Shown in pieces: positions 16,888-22,608 of a stretch of 22,608 nucleotides of DNA. This DNA is from JAEZFI01 sp044508215 (GTDB taxonomy: Bacteria; Actinomycetota; Acidimicrobiia; Acidimicrobiales; Microtrichaceae): the NCBI GenBank assembly GCA_044508215.1, contig JBIQID010000040.1:1-22608 (forward strand). Reading direction: 5' to 3'. The number at the start of each line of letters is the position of its first letter. The first letter of the stretch is position 1. The notes beneath the pieces were generated by a model. That model worked only from the letters and a program-made list of their open reading frames with translations. It made no database searches and was not told where the DNA came from. The position numbers were made by a program, and so were the translations under genes.

Positions 16888-17895
16888 ATGCCCTCCGAAT
16901 CGCTCCGAGAGACGAAGCTCGGCCGTCGCATGATCACGGTCCCCGCGATCCTCGCGACGGCAGTGGCAGCGGTGTTCCTCGTCATCCCGTTGCTCGTCGT
17001 CGCCGTCGTCTACGACCTCCTGCGCGGCAAGCCTCGGCTCCCCTCGGCCCGGGTCGTGCTGTTCGGCGTCGTGTACCTGGCGTGGGAGGTGTACGGCGTC
17101 CTGGCGGGGGTGGTGCTGTGGGTGGCGTCGGGGTTCGGCACGCAGCTCCACCGCCGCACGTTCGTGAAGATCCACCGTTCGCTGCAGGTCTCGTGGGCGA
17201 ACAGCCTGCTGGGGTCGCTGAAGCGCTTCATGGGGCTGCGGGTGGAGGTCGAGGGCACCGAGTGCATCGCCCCGGGGCCCGTGATCGTCTTCTCCCGCCA
17301 CGCATCGATGGTCGACACGATCCTCCCCGCCCACCTGCTGACCGCCTTCGGCCACCTCAACCTGCGCTACGTGCTGAAGCACGAGCTGCTGTGGGATCCG
17401 GCGATCGACATCATTGCCAACCGCATCCCCAACCACTTCGTCGATCGATCCGGTCGTGACACCGCTGCCGAGCTGCGTGAGATCGGCGAGCTCGCCTCGG
17501 GCATGGGGCCGGACGAGAGCTTCACCATCTTCCCGGAGGGCTCGCGGTTCACGCCTGCCAAGCGGGAGAAGGCGATCGCCCGGCTGGAGGAGAGCGACCC
17601 CGAGACGGCGGCGAAGGCGAAGAGCCTGACGCAGACGATGCCGCCCCGGTCGGGCGGGGTGCTCACCGTGCTGCGGGCGGCGCCCGAGGCGGACGTGCTG
17701 ATCATCGCCCACACCGGTCTGGAGGGCCTCGCCGGGCCGAAGGAGATGTGGAAGGCGGCGCCGTTCCGCAAGCCGGTGCAGATCGCCATGTGGAGGGTCC
17801 CGCGCTCGGAGATCCCCACCGACGATGCTGGCCGCATGGAGTGGATCTTCGAGGAGTGGGCCAAGGTGGATGCCTGGGTGTCGGCCCGGGCATGA
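16888..17895 (+). CDS. 1-acyl-sn-glycerol-3-phosphate acyltransferase family protein (PlsC-like)
   Basis: A membrane-bound acyltransferase of about 335 residues. Hydrophobic segments at about residues 18-42 and 57-82 precede the catalytic domain. The HX4D motif is RHASMVD (histidine near residue 138). KHELLWDP follows, and FPEGSRF (about 215-221) is the glycerophosphate-binding motif. The two N-terminal membrane spans and the long C-terminal part (MPPRSGGVLTVLRAAPEADV) resemble larger PlsC-like proteins, so the acceptor could be lysophosphatidate or another lipid. An ATG at 16879 is an alternative start, 3 codons longer. The stop overlaps the UbiA start as ATGA, implying co-expression. Confidence 0.87.
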   Translation: MPSESLRETKLGRRMITVPAILATAVAAVFLVIPLLVVAVVYDLLRGKPRLPSARVVLFGVVYLAWEVYGVLAGVVLWVASGFGTQLHRRTFVKIHRSLQVSWANSLLGSLKRFMGLRVEVEGTECIAPGPVIVFSRHASMVDTILPAHLLTAFGHLNLRYVLKHELLWDPAIDIIANRIPNHFVDRSGRDTAAELREIGELASGMGPDESFTIFPEGSRFTPAKREKAIARLEESDPETAAKAKSLTQTMPPRSGGVLTVLRAAPEADVLIIAHTGLEGLAGPKEMWKAAPFRKPVQIAMWRVPRSEIPTDDAGRMEWIFEEWAKVDAWVSARA

Positions 17896-18815
17896 CCGAG
17901 GTGTCCCCCGCCAGCGGCCCCGAGCCGGCCGCGCCCCCCTCGATGTCGCTCCTCGAGGGCATCGTCAGGGAGGTCCGCCCCAAGCAGTGGGCGAAGAACG
18001 GCCTCGTGTTCGTGGCGCCCGGCGCGGCCGGCATCCTGACCACCCGCTACGGGTTCTTCCACGCGGTGGTCGCGTTCTGCGTGTTCTCGCTCGCCGCCGG
18101 CGCCACCTACCTGGTGAACGACGTGCTCGACGTGGAGGCCGACCGGCACCACCCCCGCAAGCGCCACCGCCCGATCGCCGCGGGCGTGGTGCCGGTGCCA
18201 CTCGCCCTCGTGCTGGCCGCTGCCTTCGCCGTGGTGGCGATCGGCGCGGCGTTCTGGCGGGCACCCCAGTTCGGCCTCGTGGTGGTCCTGTACGTCGTCC
18301 TCACCACGCTCTACTCCACGTACCTGAAGCACCAGCCGGTGCTCGACGTGATGGGCCTGTCCAGCGGGTTCATCCTGCGGCTGCTCGGCGGCGCCTACGC
18401 CGTGAGCGTCGCCGTGTCGGACTGGTTCCTGATCATCAGCTGCTTCGGCGCCCTGTTCATCGCCACGTGCAAGCGCGAGGCCGAGAAGCGGGAGATGGGT
18501 GAGAGCGAGGCCGACACCCGCAAGCTGCTCGCCGACTACTCGACCCAGTACCTGGCGTTCCTGAAGACCGTCGCGACGGCGGTCGTGGTGATCGCCTACT
18601 GCCTGTTCGCCGTCGACAAGGCGCACGAGGACACGTCGATCGCCGTGTGGATCGAGCTGTCGATCGTGCCGTTCGTGGTGGCGATCCTCCGCTACGCCCT
18701 GCTGGTCGACCAGGGGAAGGGCTCGGCCCCCGAGGACGTGCTCCTCGGCGACCGCCAGATGCAGGTGCTCGGCCTCCTCTGGGCGGTCTTCATGGGCCTC
18801 TCGATCTACGCGTAG
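17892..18815 (+). CDS. UbiA-family prenyltransferase, decaprenyl-phosphate phosphoribosyltransferase-like
   Basis: A 307-residue polytopic membrane enzyme. The first metal-diphosphate motif is NDVLDVEAD at 76-84, followed by RHHPRKRHRPIAAG. RPKQWAKN near residue 29 is typical of the decaprenyl-phosphate phosphoribosyltransferase branch (mycobacterial Rv3806c). About eight hydrophobic segments follow. In mycobacteria this enzyme moves phosphoribose onto decaprenyl phosphate, the first step toward the arabinose donor for the cell wall. Whether this organism makes arabinan is not shown here, and other UbiA substrates are possible. The ATG overlaps the acyltransferase stop by 4 bp. The end of the gene lies in an inverted repeat that may act as a terminator. 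Confidence 0.87.
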   Translation: MTEVSPASGPEPAAPPSMSLLEGIVREVRPKQWAKNGLVFVAPGAAGILTTRYGFFHAVVAFCVFSLAAGATYLVNDVLDVEADRHHPRKRHRPIAAGVVPVPLALVLAAAFAVVAIGAAFWRAPQFGLVVVLYVVLTTLYSTYLKHQPVLDVMGLSSGFILRLLGGAYAVSVAVSDWFLIISCFGALFIATCKREAEKREMGESEADTRKLLADYSTQYLAFLKTVATAVVVIAYCLFAVDKAHEDTSIAVWIELSIVPFVVAILRYALLVDQGKGSAPEDVLLGDRQMQVLGLLWAVFMGLSIYA

Positions 18816-18822
18816 ACCGCCC
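18781..18822 (+). terminator. Possible terminator at the end of the UbiA gene
   Basis: GGGCGGTCT at 18781-18789 and AGACCGCCC at 18814-18822 form a perfect 9-bp stem around a 24-nt loop. The left arm is within the coding region and the right arm covers the stop codon. The long loop makes this a moderate candidate. Confidence 0.4.
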
Positions 18823-18866
18823 GTCGTTCCGCGGGAGCCCGAGGGCCGCGCTCTCCCGATCCGCTG

Positions 18867-19661
18867 CTACCGGCCGTTGGTGGAGAAGTGCATGTAGTCC
18901 TTGAGCGAGCTCCAGTGGCCGCCCCAGCTCATGCCCGCGGCGGCCATCGCCCGCACCACGACGTCGCCTGAGGTGATGGTGCCGGGGAACGCGGCGTTCC
19001 GTGCCACCTGCCCGTTCGGCGGTACGACCACCCAGCCGCGGACGTACGGGTTCTGGACCGGGTTGATGTCGACCGCCAGCCCGTAGGAGTGCTGCGACCA
19101 GGCGCTGCCACCGGTGACGGGTCGGCAGAAGAAGCCCGAGGTGGTGTTCGCGGTGTCGGGTGTGGGCGGACGGTCCAGGTACTGGCCCCCGGGCCCGAAG
19201 TCGGACGCGTCGATGAACCGGTCGGCCGTCTCCATGTTGTGGATCGGGAACTTCTCGTCCCACAGGGTCCGGAAGACCCCGACCATCCGCTCGGCGATGC
19301 TCGCGTGGACGATCAGCTCGCCCTGGTGCTCCCGGCCGTCGACGCCCCAGAAGCTCAGCTTGAGGAGGCGGAGCTCGGCGGGGCCGACGGGGCAGCCCGG
19401 GCGCCAGCTCAGTCCCAGCCGTTGAGCGCTGACCGGGTGGATCGTGCCCACGAACCGCGCCCGCCGGGCCTGCTCCTCCTGGATGACCCGTGTGAAGAAC
19501 TGCGCGGCGCGGACGGCTTCGTCGTGGGGCAGCTCGGGGAGGCCCTGGGCGCGGCGGAGCGCCTGGATCTGCTCCGGCTGGCAGGCCGTGAGGCCGAGCA
19601 CGAGCGCCGCGACGGAGAGGATGGCGAGGAGGGTCCGTCGCATCCGGCTCACCGGTCTCAT
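18867..19661 (-). CDS. M15-family D-Ala-D-Ala carboxypeptidase-like lipoprotein
   Basis: A 264-residue exported protein. A basic N-terminus, then LLAILSVAALVLGLTAC with the lipobox cysteine C27, predict a lipoprotein anchored outside the cell membrane. The M15 zinc site is clear: SQHSYGLAVD (189-198) gives H191 and D198, and DYMHFS (255-260) gives H258. The family cleaves peptidoglycan stem peptides (VanY-, DdpX- or endolysin-like). The domain is the short D-alanyl-D-alanine carboxypeptidase/L-Ala-D-Glu type, but exact cleavage cannot be read. The ATG at 19661 follows TAGGCT by 7 nt. An internal ATG six codons later is possible. It diverges from engB and converges on the UbiA gene. Confidence 0.88.
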   Translation of the reverse strand: MRPVSRMRRTLLAILSVAALVLGLTACQPEQIQALRRAQGLPELPHDEAVRAAQFFTRVIQEEQARRARFVGTIHPVSAQRLGLSWRPGCPVGPAELRLLKLSFWGVDGREHQGELIVHASIAERMVGVFRTLWDEKFPIHNMETADRFIDASDFGPGGQYLDRPPTPDTANTTSGFFCRPVTGGSAWSQHSYGLAVDINPVQNPYVRGWVVVPPNGQVARNAAFPGTITSGDVVVRAMAAAGMSWGGHWSSLKDYMHFSTNGR

Positions 19662-19668
19662 CCGGCCC

Positions 19669-19674
19669 AGCCTA
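19669..19674 (-). promoter_or_regulatory. -10 box of the M15 peptidase gene (leaderless)
   Basis: TAGGCT on the minus strand, 7 nt before the ATG at 19661. Confidence 0.6.
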
Positions 19675-19750
19675 CGGGTGGCTCGACCTCACCCGTCGAG
19701 ACACCGCGGCCTCTCGACGACCGCAGTGCGTCGACCGCTGCGCTGGCACG

Positions 19751-19756
19751 TAGCCT
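19751..19756 (+). promoter_or_regulatory. -10 box of engB
   Basis: TAGCCT, 10 nt before the ATG at 19767. The spacing suggests a transcript starting a few nucleotides before the start codon. Confidence 0.45.
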
Positions 19757-19766
19757 CGGCGCCGCC

Positions 19767-20354
19767 ATGCGGACCGAACCCCTCCCCCTTCGCTTCGTGA
19801 TGTCCGCCCAGCGGGTCACGGACCTCCCTCCCACCGAAGCGGAGCTCGCCATCGTCGGCCGTTCCAACGTGGGCAAGTCGTCGCTGATCAACGCGCTCGC
19901 CGCACGCAACCAGCTCGCGAAGGTCTCGAAGACGCCGGGTCGCACCCAGCTGCTCAACCTCTTCGAGCTCGGCGACGGCGCCACGATCGTGGACCTGCCC
20001 GGCTACGGGTACGCGAAGGTGCCGGGCAGGGTGCGGGAGGGGTGGGCCCAGATGATCGAGGGCTACCTGACCGAACGGGACGGGCTGCGCCTGGCGCTGG
20101 TCCTCGTGGACGCCGAGGTGGGGCCCACGTCGCTCGACGTCTCGACCCTCGACTGGCTGCGGCACATCGGCCTGGACCTGCGGGTGGTGGCGACGAAGCA
20201 CGACAAGGTGAAGTCGTCCCAGCGCGCCAAACGGAAGAAGGAGCTCGCCGCGGACTGCGGGCTGGAGCCCTCTGACGTGCTGTGGGTGAGCGCTGCGAAG
20301 GACGTCAACGTCGGCGAACTGCGCAGCCGCATCCGCGACTGGCTCAGCCTCTGA
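19767..20354 (+). CDS. engB: Ribosome biogenesis GTPase EngB (YihA/YsxC)
   Basis: Cytoplasmic GTPase needed for assembly of the large ribosomal subunit, 195 residues. The G motifs are in order: G1 GRSNVGKSS at 31-39, the TPGRTQ switch at 56-61, G3 DLPGYGYAKV at 76-85, G4 TKHDK at 143-147 and G5 SAAKD near residue 175. The TPGRTQ and DLPGYGYA signatures are specific to EngB among Era/Obg-like GTPases. The start at 19767 fits the family's usual N-terminus. The last 11 bp overlap the end of the LLM gene on the other strand, so transcripts of the two converge. Confidence 0.96.
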   Translation: MRTEPLPLRFVMSAQRVTDLPPTEAELAIVGRSNVGKSSLINALAARNQLAKVSKTPGRTQLLNLFELGDGATIVDLPGYGYAKVPGRVREGWAQMIEGYLTERDGLRLALVLVDAEVGPTSLDVSTLDWLRHIGLDLRVVATKHDKVKSSQRAKRKKELAADCGLEPSDVLWVSAAKDVNVGELRSRIRDWLSL

Positions 20355-21339
20355 CCGCGGGCATCACCACGTCGCCGATCAGGCGGAGGCTCTCCCAGCC
20401 GGCGCTCGGGTCGATCCCTCCGCACAGCGGGTGTGCGGTGACGAGCCGCACCTCGCGGCTGCGGCACCTTTCGATCAGCTCGTCCGGGGTCCAGACCACG
20501 TAGACACCCGACGCCCGCAGCTCCTCGACGGTCGTCGACCCGTCGAACACGAGCGACTCGTTGCCGCGCTGCCACGCCGCGTAGGAGACGGCATCGTGCA
20601 GGAGGCGCTCGCCGTACCGCTCCCAGACCTCATCGGGATCCTCGGCGCAGACGACGCACCCCGGGCCCTCCGGTGGCTGCACGACCGGCCCGGGCGTGGT
20701 GCCGAAGCGCTCGCACTCCGCCCGGTAGTGCTCGGCGAGCGACCGGTCCGGCGACTGCGGGTAGAAGCCGGTGCCGAGGCGCGCAGCCCGCGACGCCGCC
20801 GCCTTCGAACCGCCGCCGAGGAACAGGAACGGGTGGGGACGCGTCGACGGGGTGGGCGTGACCGCAACGCTGCGCCCCTCGTGCTCGAAGGGCTCACCAC
20901 CCCAGGCCGCGAGGAGTGCTGCGACGTTCGCCTCGAGCAGGTCTCCCCGGCCGCGCCACGGGCGGTCGAACATCTCGTACTCCTCGCGCCGGTAGCCCAG
21001 CCCGAACACGTAGGCGACCCGTCCCCCGCTCAGGTGGTCGACCACCGCGATGTCCTCCGCCAAGCGGAGCGGGTCGTGCAGGTTCACGAGCAGCGCCGCC
21101 ACGAAGATCGGGATGCGCTCGGTTCGCGCGCTGAAGGCAGCTGCCACCGGGAGCGGCGACGGCAGGTACCCGTCGTCCACGCCGTGGTGCTCCGAGAGCA
21201 CCACCGAGTCGAACCCGGCTCGGTCGCAGTAGGCCACCTGGTCGAGCGCCGCCTCGTACAGGGCGCGTCGGGTCACGTCGCCCGCCTCCTCGACCGACGC
21301 GGGCAGGCGGAAGTCGTAGCGCACGACGAAGGTGGTCAC
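20344..21339 (-). CDS. LLM-class (luciferase-like) oxidoreductase
   Basis: A 331-residue TIM-barrel flavin- or F420-dependent oxidoreductase. Recognisable parts are YCDRAGFDSVVLSEHHG, the substrate-side motif DIAVVDHLSGGRVAYVFGLG with the usual SGGR turn, YRREEYEMFD, and FLFLGGGSKAAASRAARLG near the phosphate-binding region. EHHG resembles the flavin-monooxygenase branch of the family, so FMN may be as likely as F420. The substrate is unknown. The start is set at GTG 21339, because TAGGGT lies 8 nt upstream and the strand-1 sequence FVVRYDFRLP follows. A longer frame to 21396 would run into the repeat array. The gene overlaps engB tail to tail by 11 bp. Confidence 0.87.
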   Translation of the reverse strand: MTTFVVRYDFRLPASVEEAGDVTRRALYEAALDQVAYCDRAGFDSVVLSEHHGVDDGYLPSPLPVAAAFSARTERIPIFVAALLVNLHDPLRLAEDIAVVDHLSGGRVAYVFGLGYRREEYEMFDRPWRGRGDLLEANVAALLAAWGGEPFEHEGRSVAVTPTPSTRPHPFLFLGGGSKAAASRAARLGTGFYPQSPDRSLAEHYRAECERFGTTPGPVVQPPEGPGCVVCAEDPDEVWERYGERLLHDAVSYAAWQRGNESLVFDGSTTVEELRASGVYVVWTPDELIERCRSREVRLVTAHPLCGGIDPSAGWESLRLIGDVVMPAVRG

Positions 21340-21347
21340 GCCCGGCG

Positions 21348-21353
21348 ACCCTA
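21348..21353 (-). promoter_or_regulatory. -10 box of the first LLM gene
   Basis: TAGGGT on the minus strand, 8 nt before the GTG at 21339. The palindromic array starts 23 bp upstream of it and would occupy the -35 region and beyond. Confidence 0.5.
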
Positions 21354-21375
21354 CCGACCGCCGCTCCCCAACCCG

Positions 21376-21573
21376 CCCGAATGCGGACAGCTCCAACCTG
21401 TCCGCATCGGGACGCGGAGGTCGCCCGGATCAGGACAGCTCCAACCTGTCCGCATCCGCCGGGCCAACTTGTCCGCATCCCCCAGACCAACCTGTCCGCA
21501 TCCGCCGGACCAACCTGTCCGCATCGGGACGCGGGGGTCGCCCGGATCGGGACAACTCCAACCTGTCCGCATC
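21376..21573. repeat. Palindromic intergenic repeat array
   Basis: The core CCAACCTGTCCGCATC occurs six times, at 21393, 21441, 21464 (one mismatch), 21487, 21510 and 21558. Spacing is 48, 23, 23, 23 and 48 bp. The 48-bp units contain GGACA(G/A)-CTCCAAC-CTGTCC hairpins. The best, at 21376-21411, has ATGCGGACAG paired with CTGTCCGCAT and four more pairs (CCCG with CGGG) beyond a single bulged A. The two long units differ at 3 of 48 positions. The 23-bp units lack most of the left arm. The array fills the space between the two LLM genes. The 23-bp period rules out a coding repeat. It may act as a terminator or mRNA-stabilising element, or be a REP-like element. Confidence 0.9.
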
Positions 21574-21585
21574 TGGGCAAGGCCT

Positions 21586-22518
21586 TCAGGCGACGGCGGG
21601 GAGGACCTCGGTGCCGATCAGCCGGACGTGATCGAGGTCCTCGAGGTCGAGCACCTGGAGGTAGGCCCGCTGTGCGCCGGCGTCGCGCCACTCGAGCAGC
21701 CGCTCGGTCACCTCGGCGGGGGTCCCGCACAGCCCGTTCTCACGCAGCTCGTCGACCTCACGGCCGATGGCTTCGGCGCGACGAGCGATGGCGGCGGAGT
21801 CCTCCCCCACGCACACCACGAGCGCTGCCGACGTGATGATCGACTCGGGGTCGCGCCCGATCTCCTCGCACGCGGCCCGCACCGTGTCGCGACGCTGGGT
21901 GAAGAGCGGAAGGGGGCTGAACGGCAGGTTCCACTCCGCGGCGAACTTGGCAGCCAACCGCGGCGTCCGGCGAGGACCACCACCGCCGAGGATCACCGGG
22001 ACAGGGTCCTGCACCGGCTTCGGCAGGGCCGGTGACGACGAGAGGGTGTAGTGCTCGCCGTCATGGTCGAAGAAGCGTCCCACCGGGGTGCCCCACAACC
22101 CGGTGACGATTTCCAGCTGCTCCTCCAGTGCGTCGAAACGGCCGGCGTTCGAGGTGTCGTACGGGATGCCGTAGGCGTGGTGCTCCTCGTCGAACCAGCC
22201 GGCGCCCATGCCGAGCTCGACCCGGCCGCCCGACATCTGGTCGACGTTGGCGACGATGATCGCGAGGGGTCCCGGCAGGCGGAACGTCGCGGGGCTGACG
22301 AGCGTGCCGAGCCGGATCGTCGATGTGTCCCGAGCCAGGCCCGCGAGGGTGATCCAAGCGTCCGACGGGCCCGGCATGCCGGACACGTTGCCCATCTTCA
22401 GGTAGTGGTCCGACCGGAAGAACGCGTCGAAGCCCGATTGCTCGGCGGTGAGCGCCACCGCCAGGAGGTCGTCGTAGGTCGCTCCCTGCTGGGGCTCGGT
22501 GAAGATGCGCAGGTCCAT
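21586..22518 (-). CDS. LLM-class F420-dependent oxidoreductase, Rv1855c-like (TIGR03560)
   Basis: A 310-residue TIM-barrel oxidoreductase. MDLRIFTEPQQGATYDDLLA opens the protein, FDAFFRSDHYLKMG follows at about 32-45, and SGGRVELGMGAGWFDEEHHA with the following YGIPYD is mid-protein. VPVILGGGGPRRTPRLAAKF marks the cofactor phosphate region. These motifs match the actinobacterial Rv1855c-type group, generally annotated as F420-dependent. The substrate is unknown. The ATG at 22518 is chosen because TACGTT ends 6 nt upstream and the family N-terminus begins there. A frame to 22545 adds 9 unlikely residues. It is bracketed by the palindromic array at 21376-21573 and a related repeat at 22561-22608. 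CofC in the same window makes the F420 precursor. Confidence 0.9.
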   Translation of the reverse strand: MDLRIFTEPQQGATYDDLLAVALTAEQSGFDAFFRSDHYLKMGNVSGMPGPSDAWITLAGLARDTSTIRLGTLVSPATFRLPGPLAIIVANVDQMSGGRVELGMGAGWFDEEHHAYGIPYDTSNAGRFDALEEQLEIVTGLWGTPVGRFFDHDGEHYTLSSSPALPKPVQDPVPVILGGGGPRRTPRLAAKFAAEWNLPFSPLPLFTQRRDTVRAACEEIGRDPESIITSAALVVCVGEDSAAIARRAEAIGREVDELRENGLCGTPAEVTERLLEWRDAGAQRAYLQVLDLEDLDHVRLIGTEVLPAVA

Positions 22519-22524
22519 GCTCGG

Positions 22525-22530
22525 AACGTA
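22525..22530 (-). promoter_or_regulatory. -10 box of the second LLM gene (leaderless)
   Basis: TACGTT on the minus strand, 6 nt before the ATG at 22518. It also separates the gene from the repeat that begins 31 bp further upstream. Confidence 0.6.
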
Positions 22531-22560
22531 CCCCCCGGCGAGCACGCTCCCCCGCCGCCC

Positions 22561-22608
22561 GGATCAGGACAAGTTGGAGCTGTCCGCATTCGGACGCGGG
22601 GGTCGCCG
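22561..22608. repeat. Partial second copy of the palindromic repeat, cut by the window edge
   Basis: GGATCAGGACA at 22561-22571 and TGTCCGCAT at 22581-22589 match the array at 21376-21573 in the same orientation, as does GGACGCGGGGGTCGCC at 22592-22607. The loop between the arms reads GTTGGAG (22573-22579), the reverse complement of the CTCCAAC loop in the first array. More copies may follow outside the window. Confidence 0.85.

Noticed and set aside
18831..18858. Second hairpin between the UbiA and M15 genes
   Set aside because: Only 6 bp of continuous stem around a 15-nt loop, weaker than the 9-bp inverted repeat just before it.
21351..21572. Minus-strand open frame with repeated MRTGWS peptides in the array
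   Set aside because: The 23-bp period is not a multiple of three, so the peptide repeat is an accident of the DNA repeat. There is no start context, and it overlaps the promoter of the first LLM gene.
21376..21573. CRISPR array
   Set aside because: The segments between repeated cores are themselves repeated, only 7 or 32 bp long, and the cores are 16 bp. There are no unique spacers and no cas genes.

Overview
The window is GC-rich, densely coded bacterial chromosome, most likely from an actinomycete of the class Acidimicrobiia or a close relative. This placement is inference. It rests on the strong GC bias, frequent GTG starts, a Streptomyces-like methionyl-tRNA synthetase, coenzyme F420 chemistry (CofC/FbiD plus two luciferase-like oxidoreductases), a decaprenyl-phosphate phosphoribosyltransferase-like UbiA protein, and leaderless promoters with a TANNNT box about 6-8 nt before the start codon. 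There is no rRNA, tRNA, CRISPR array, transposase or phage gene.

Layout. 1-4613: an orphan SUKH/SMI1-like protein, RNase HII (rnhB), a small unknown protein, a 543-residue unknown protein and glycerol-3-phosphate dehydrogenase (gpsA). 4677-6564: a small membrane protein that may be TadE/pilin-like, then cofC coupled to a PIG-L deacetylase. 6593-10676: TIGR03084 metal-binding protein, a membrane-anchored unknown protein, metG and a HIT protein, all on the minus strand. A 100-N gap breaks the TIGR03084 gene. Identical 55-bp sequences flank the gap, and collapsing them restores the reading frame. 10738-12317: a DEDDy-type exonuclease and an unknown 283-residue protein. 12378-16798: a complete CUT1/Ugp-type ABC importer operon (ATPase, two permeases, lipoprotein binding protein), closed by a perfect 17-bp hairpin. 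16888-18815: a PlsC-like acyltransferase coupled to the UbiA prenyltransferase. 18867-20354: an M15 peptidase lipoprotein, divergent from the GTPase EngB. 20344-22518: two LLM oxidoreductases on the minus strand, separated by a palindromic repeat array. A second copy of the repeat starts at the right edge.

How the genes may work together. GpsA, the PlsC-like protein and a Ugp-like importer all touch glycerol-3-phosphate metabolism, but they sit in separate operons. CofC makes the precursor of F420, which the LLM enzymes may use. RnhB, MetG, EngB and HIT are housekeeping.

The least explained signals are the GGACA/TGTCC hairpin repeat family around the second LLM gene, where one copy has its loop inverted relative to its flanks, and the uniform leaderless promoter pattern shared by most transcription units. 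I did not find a clear multi-gene novel system such as a defence island or biosynthetic cluster.
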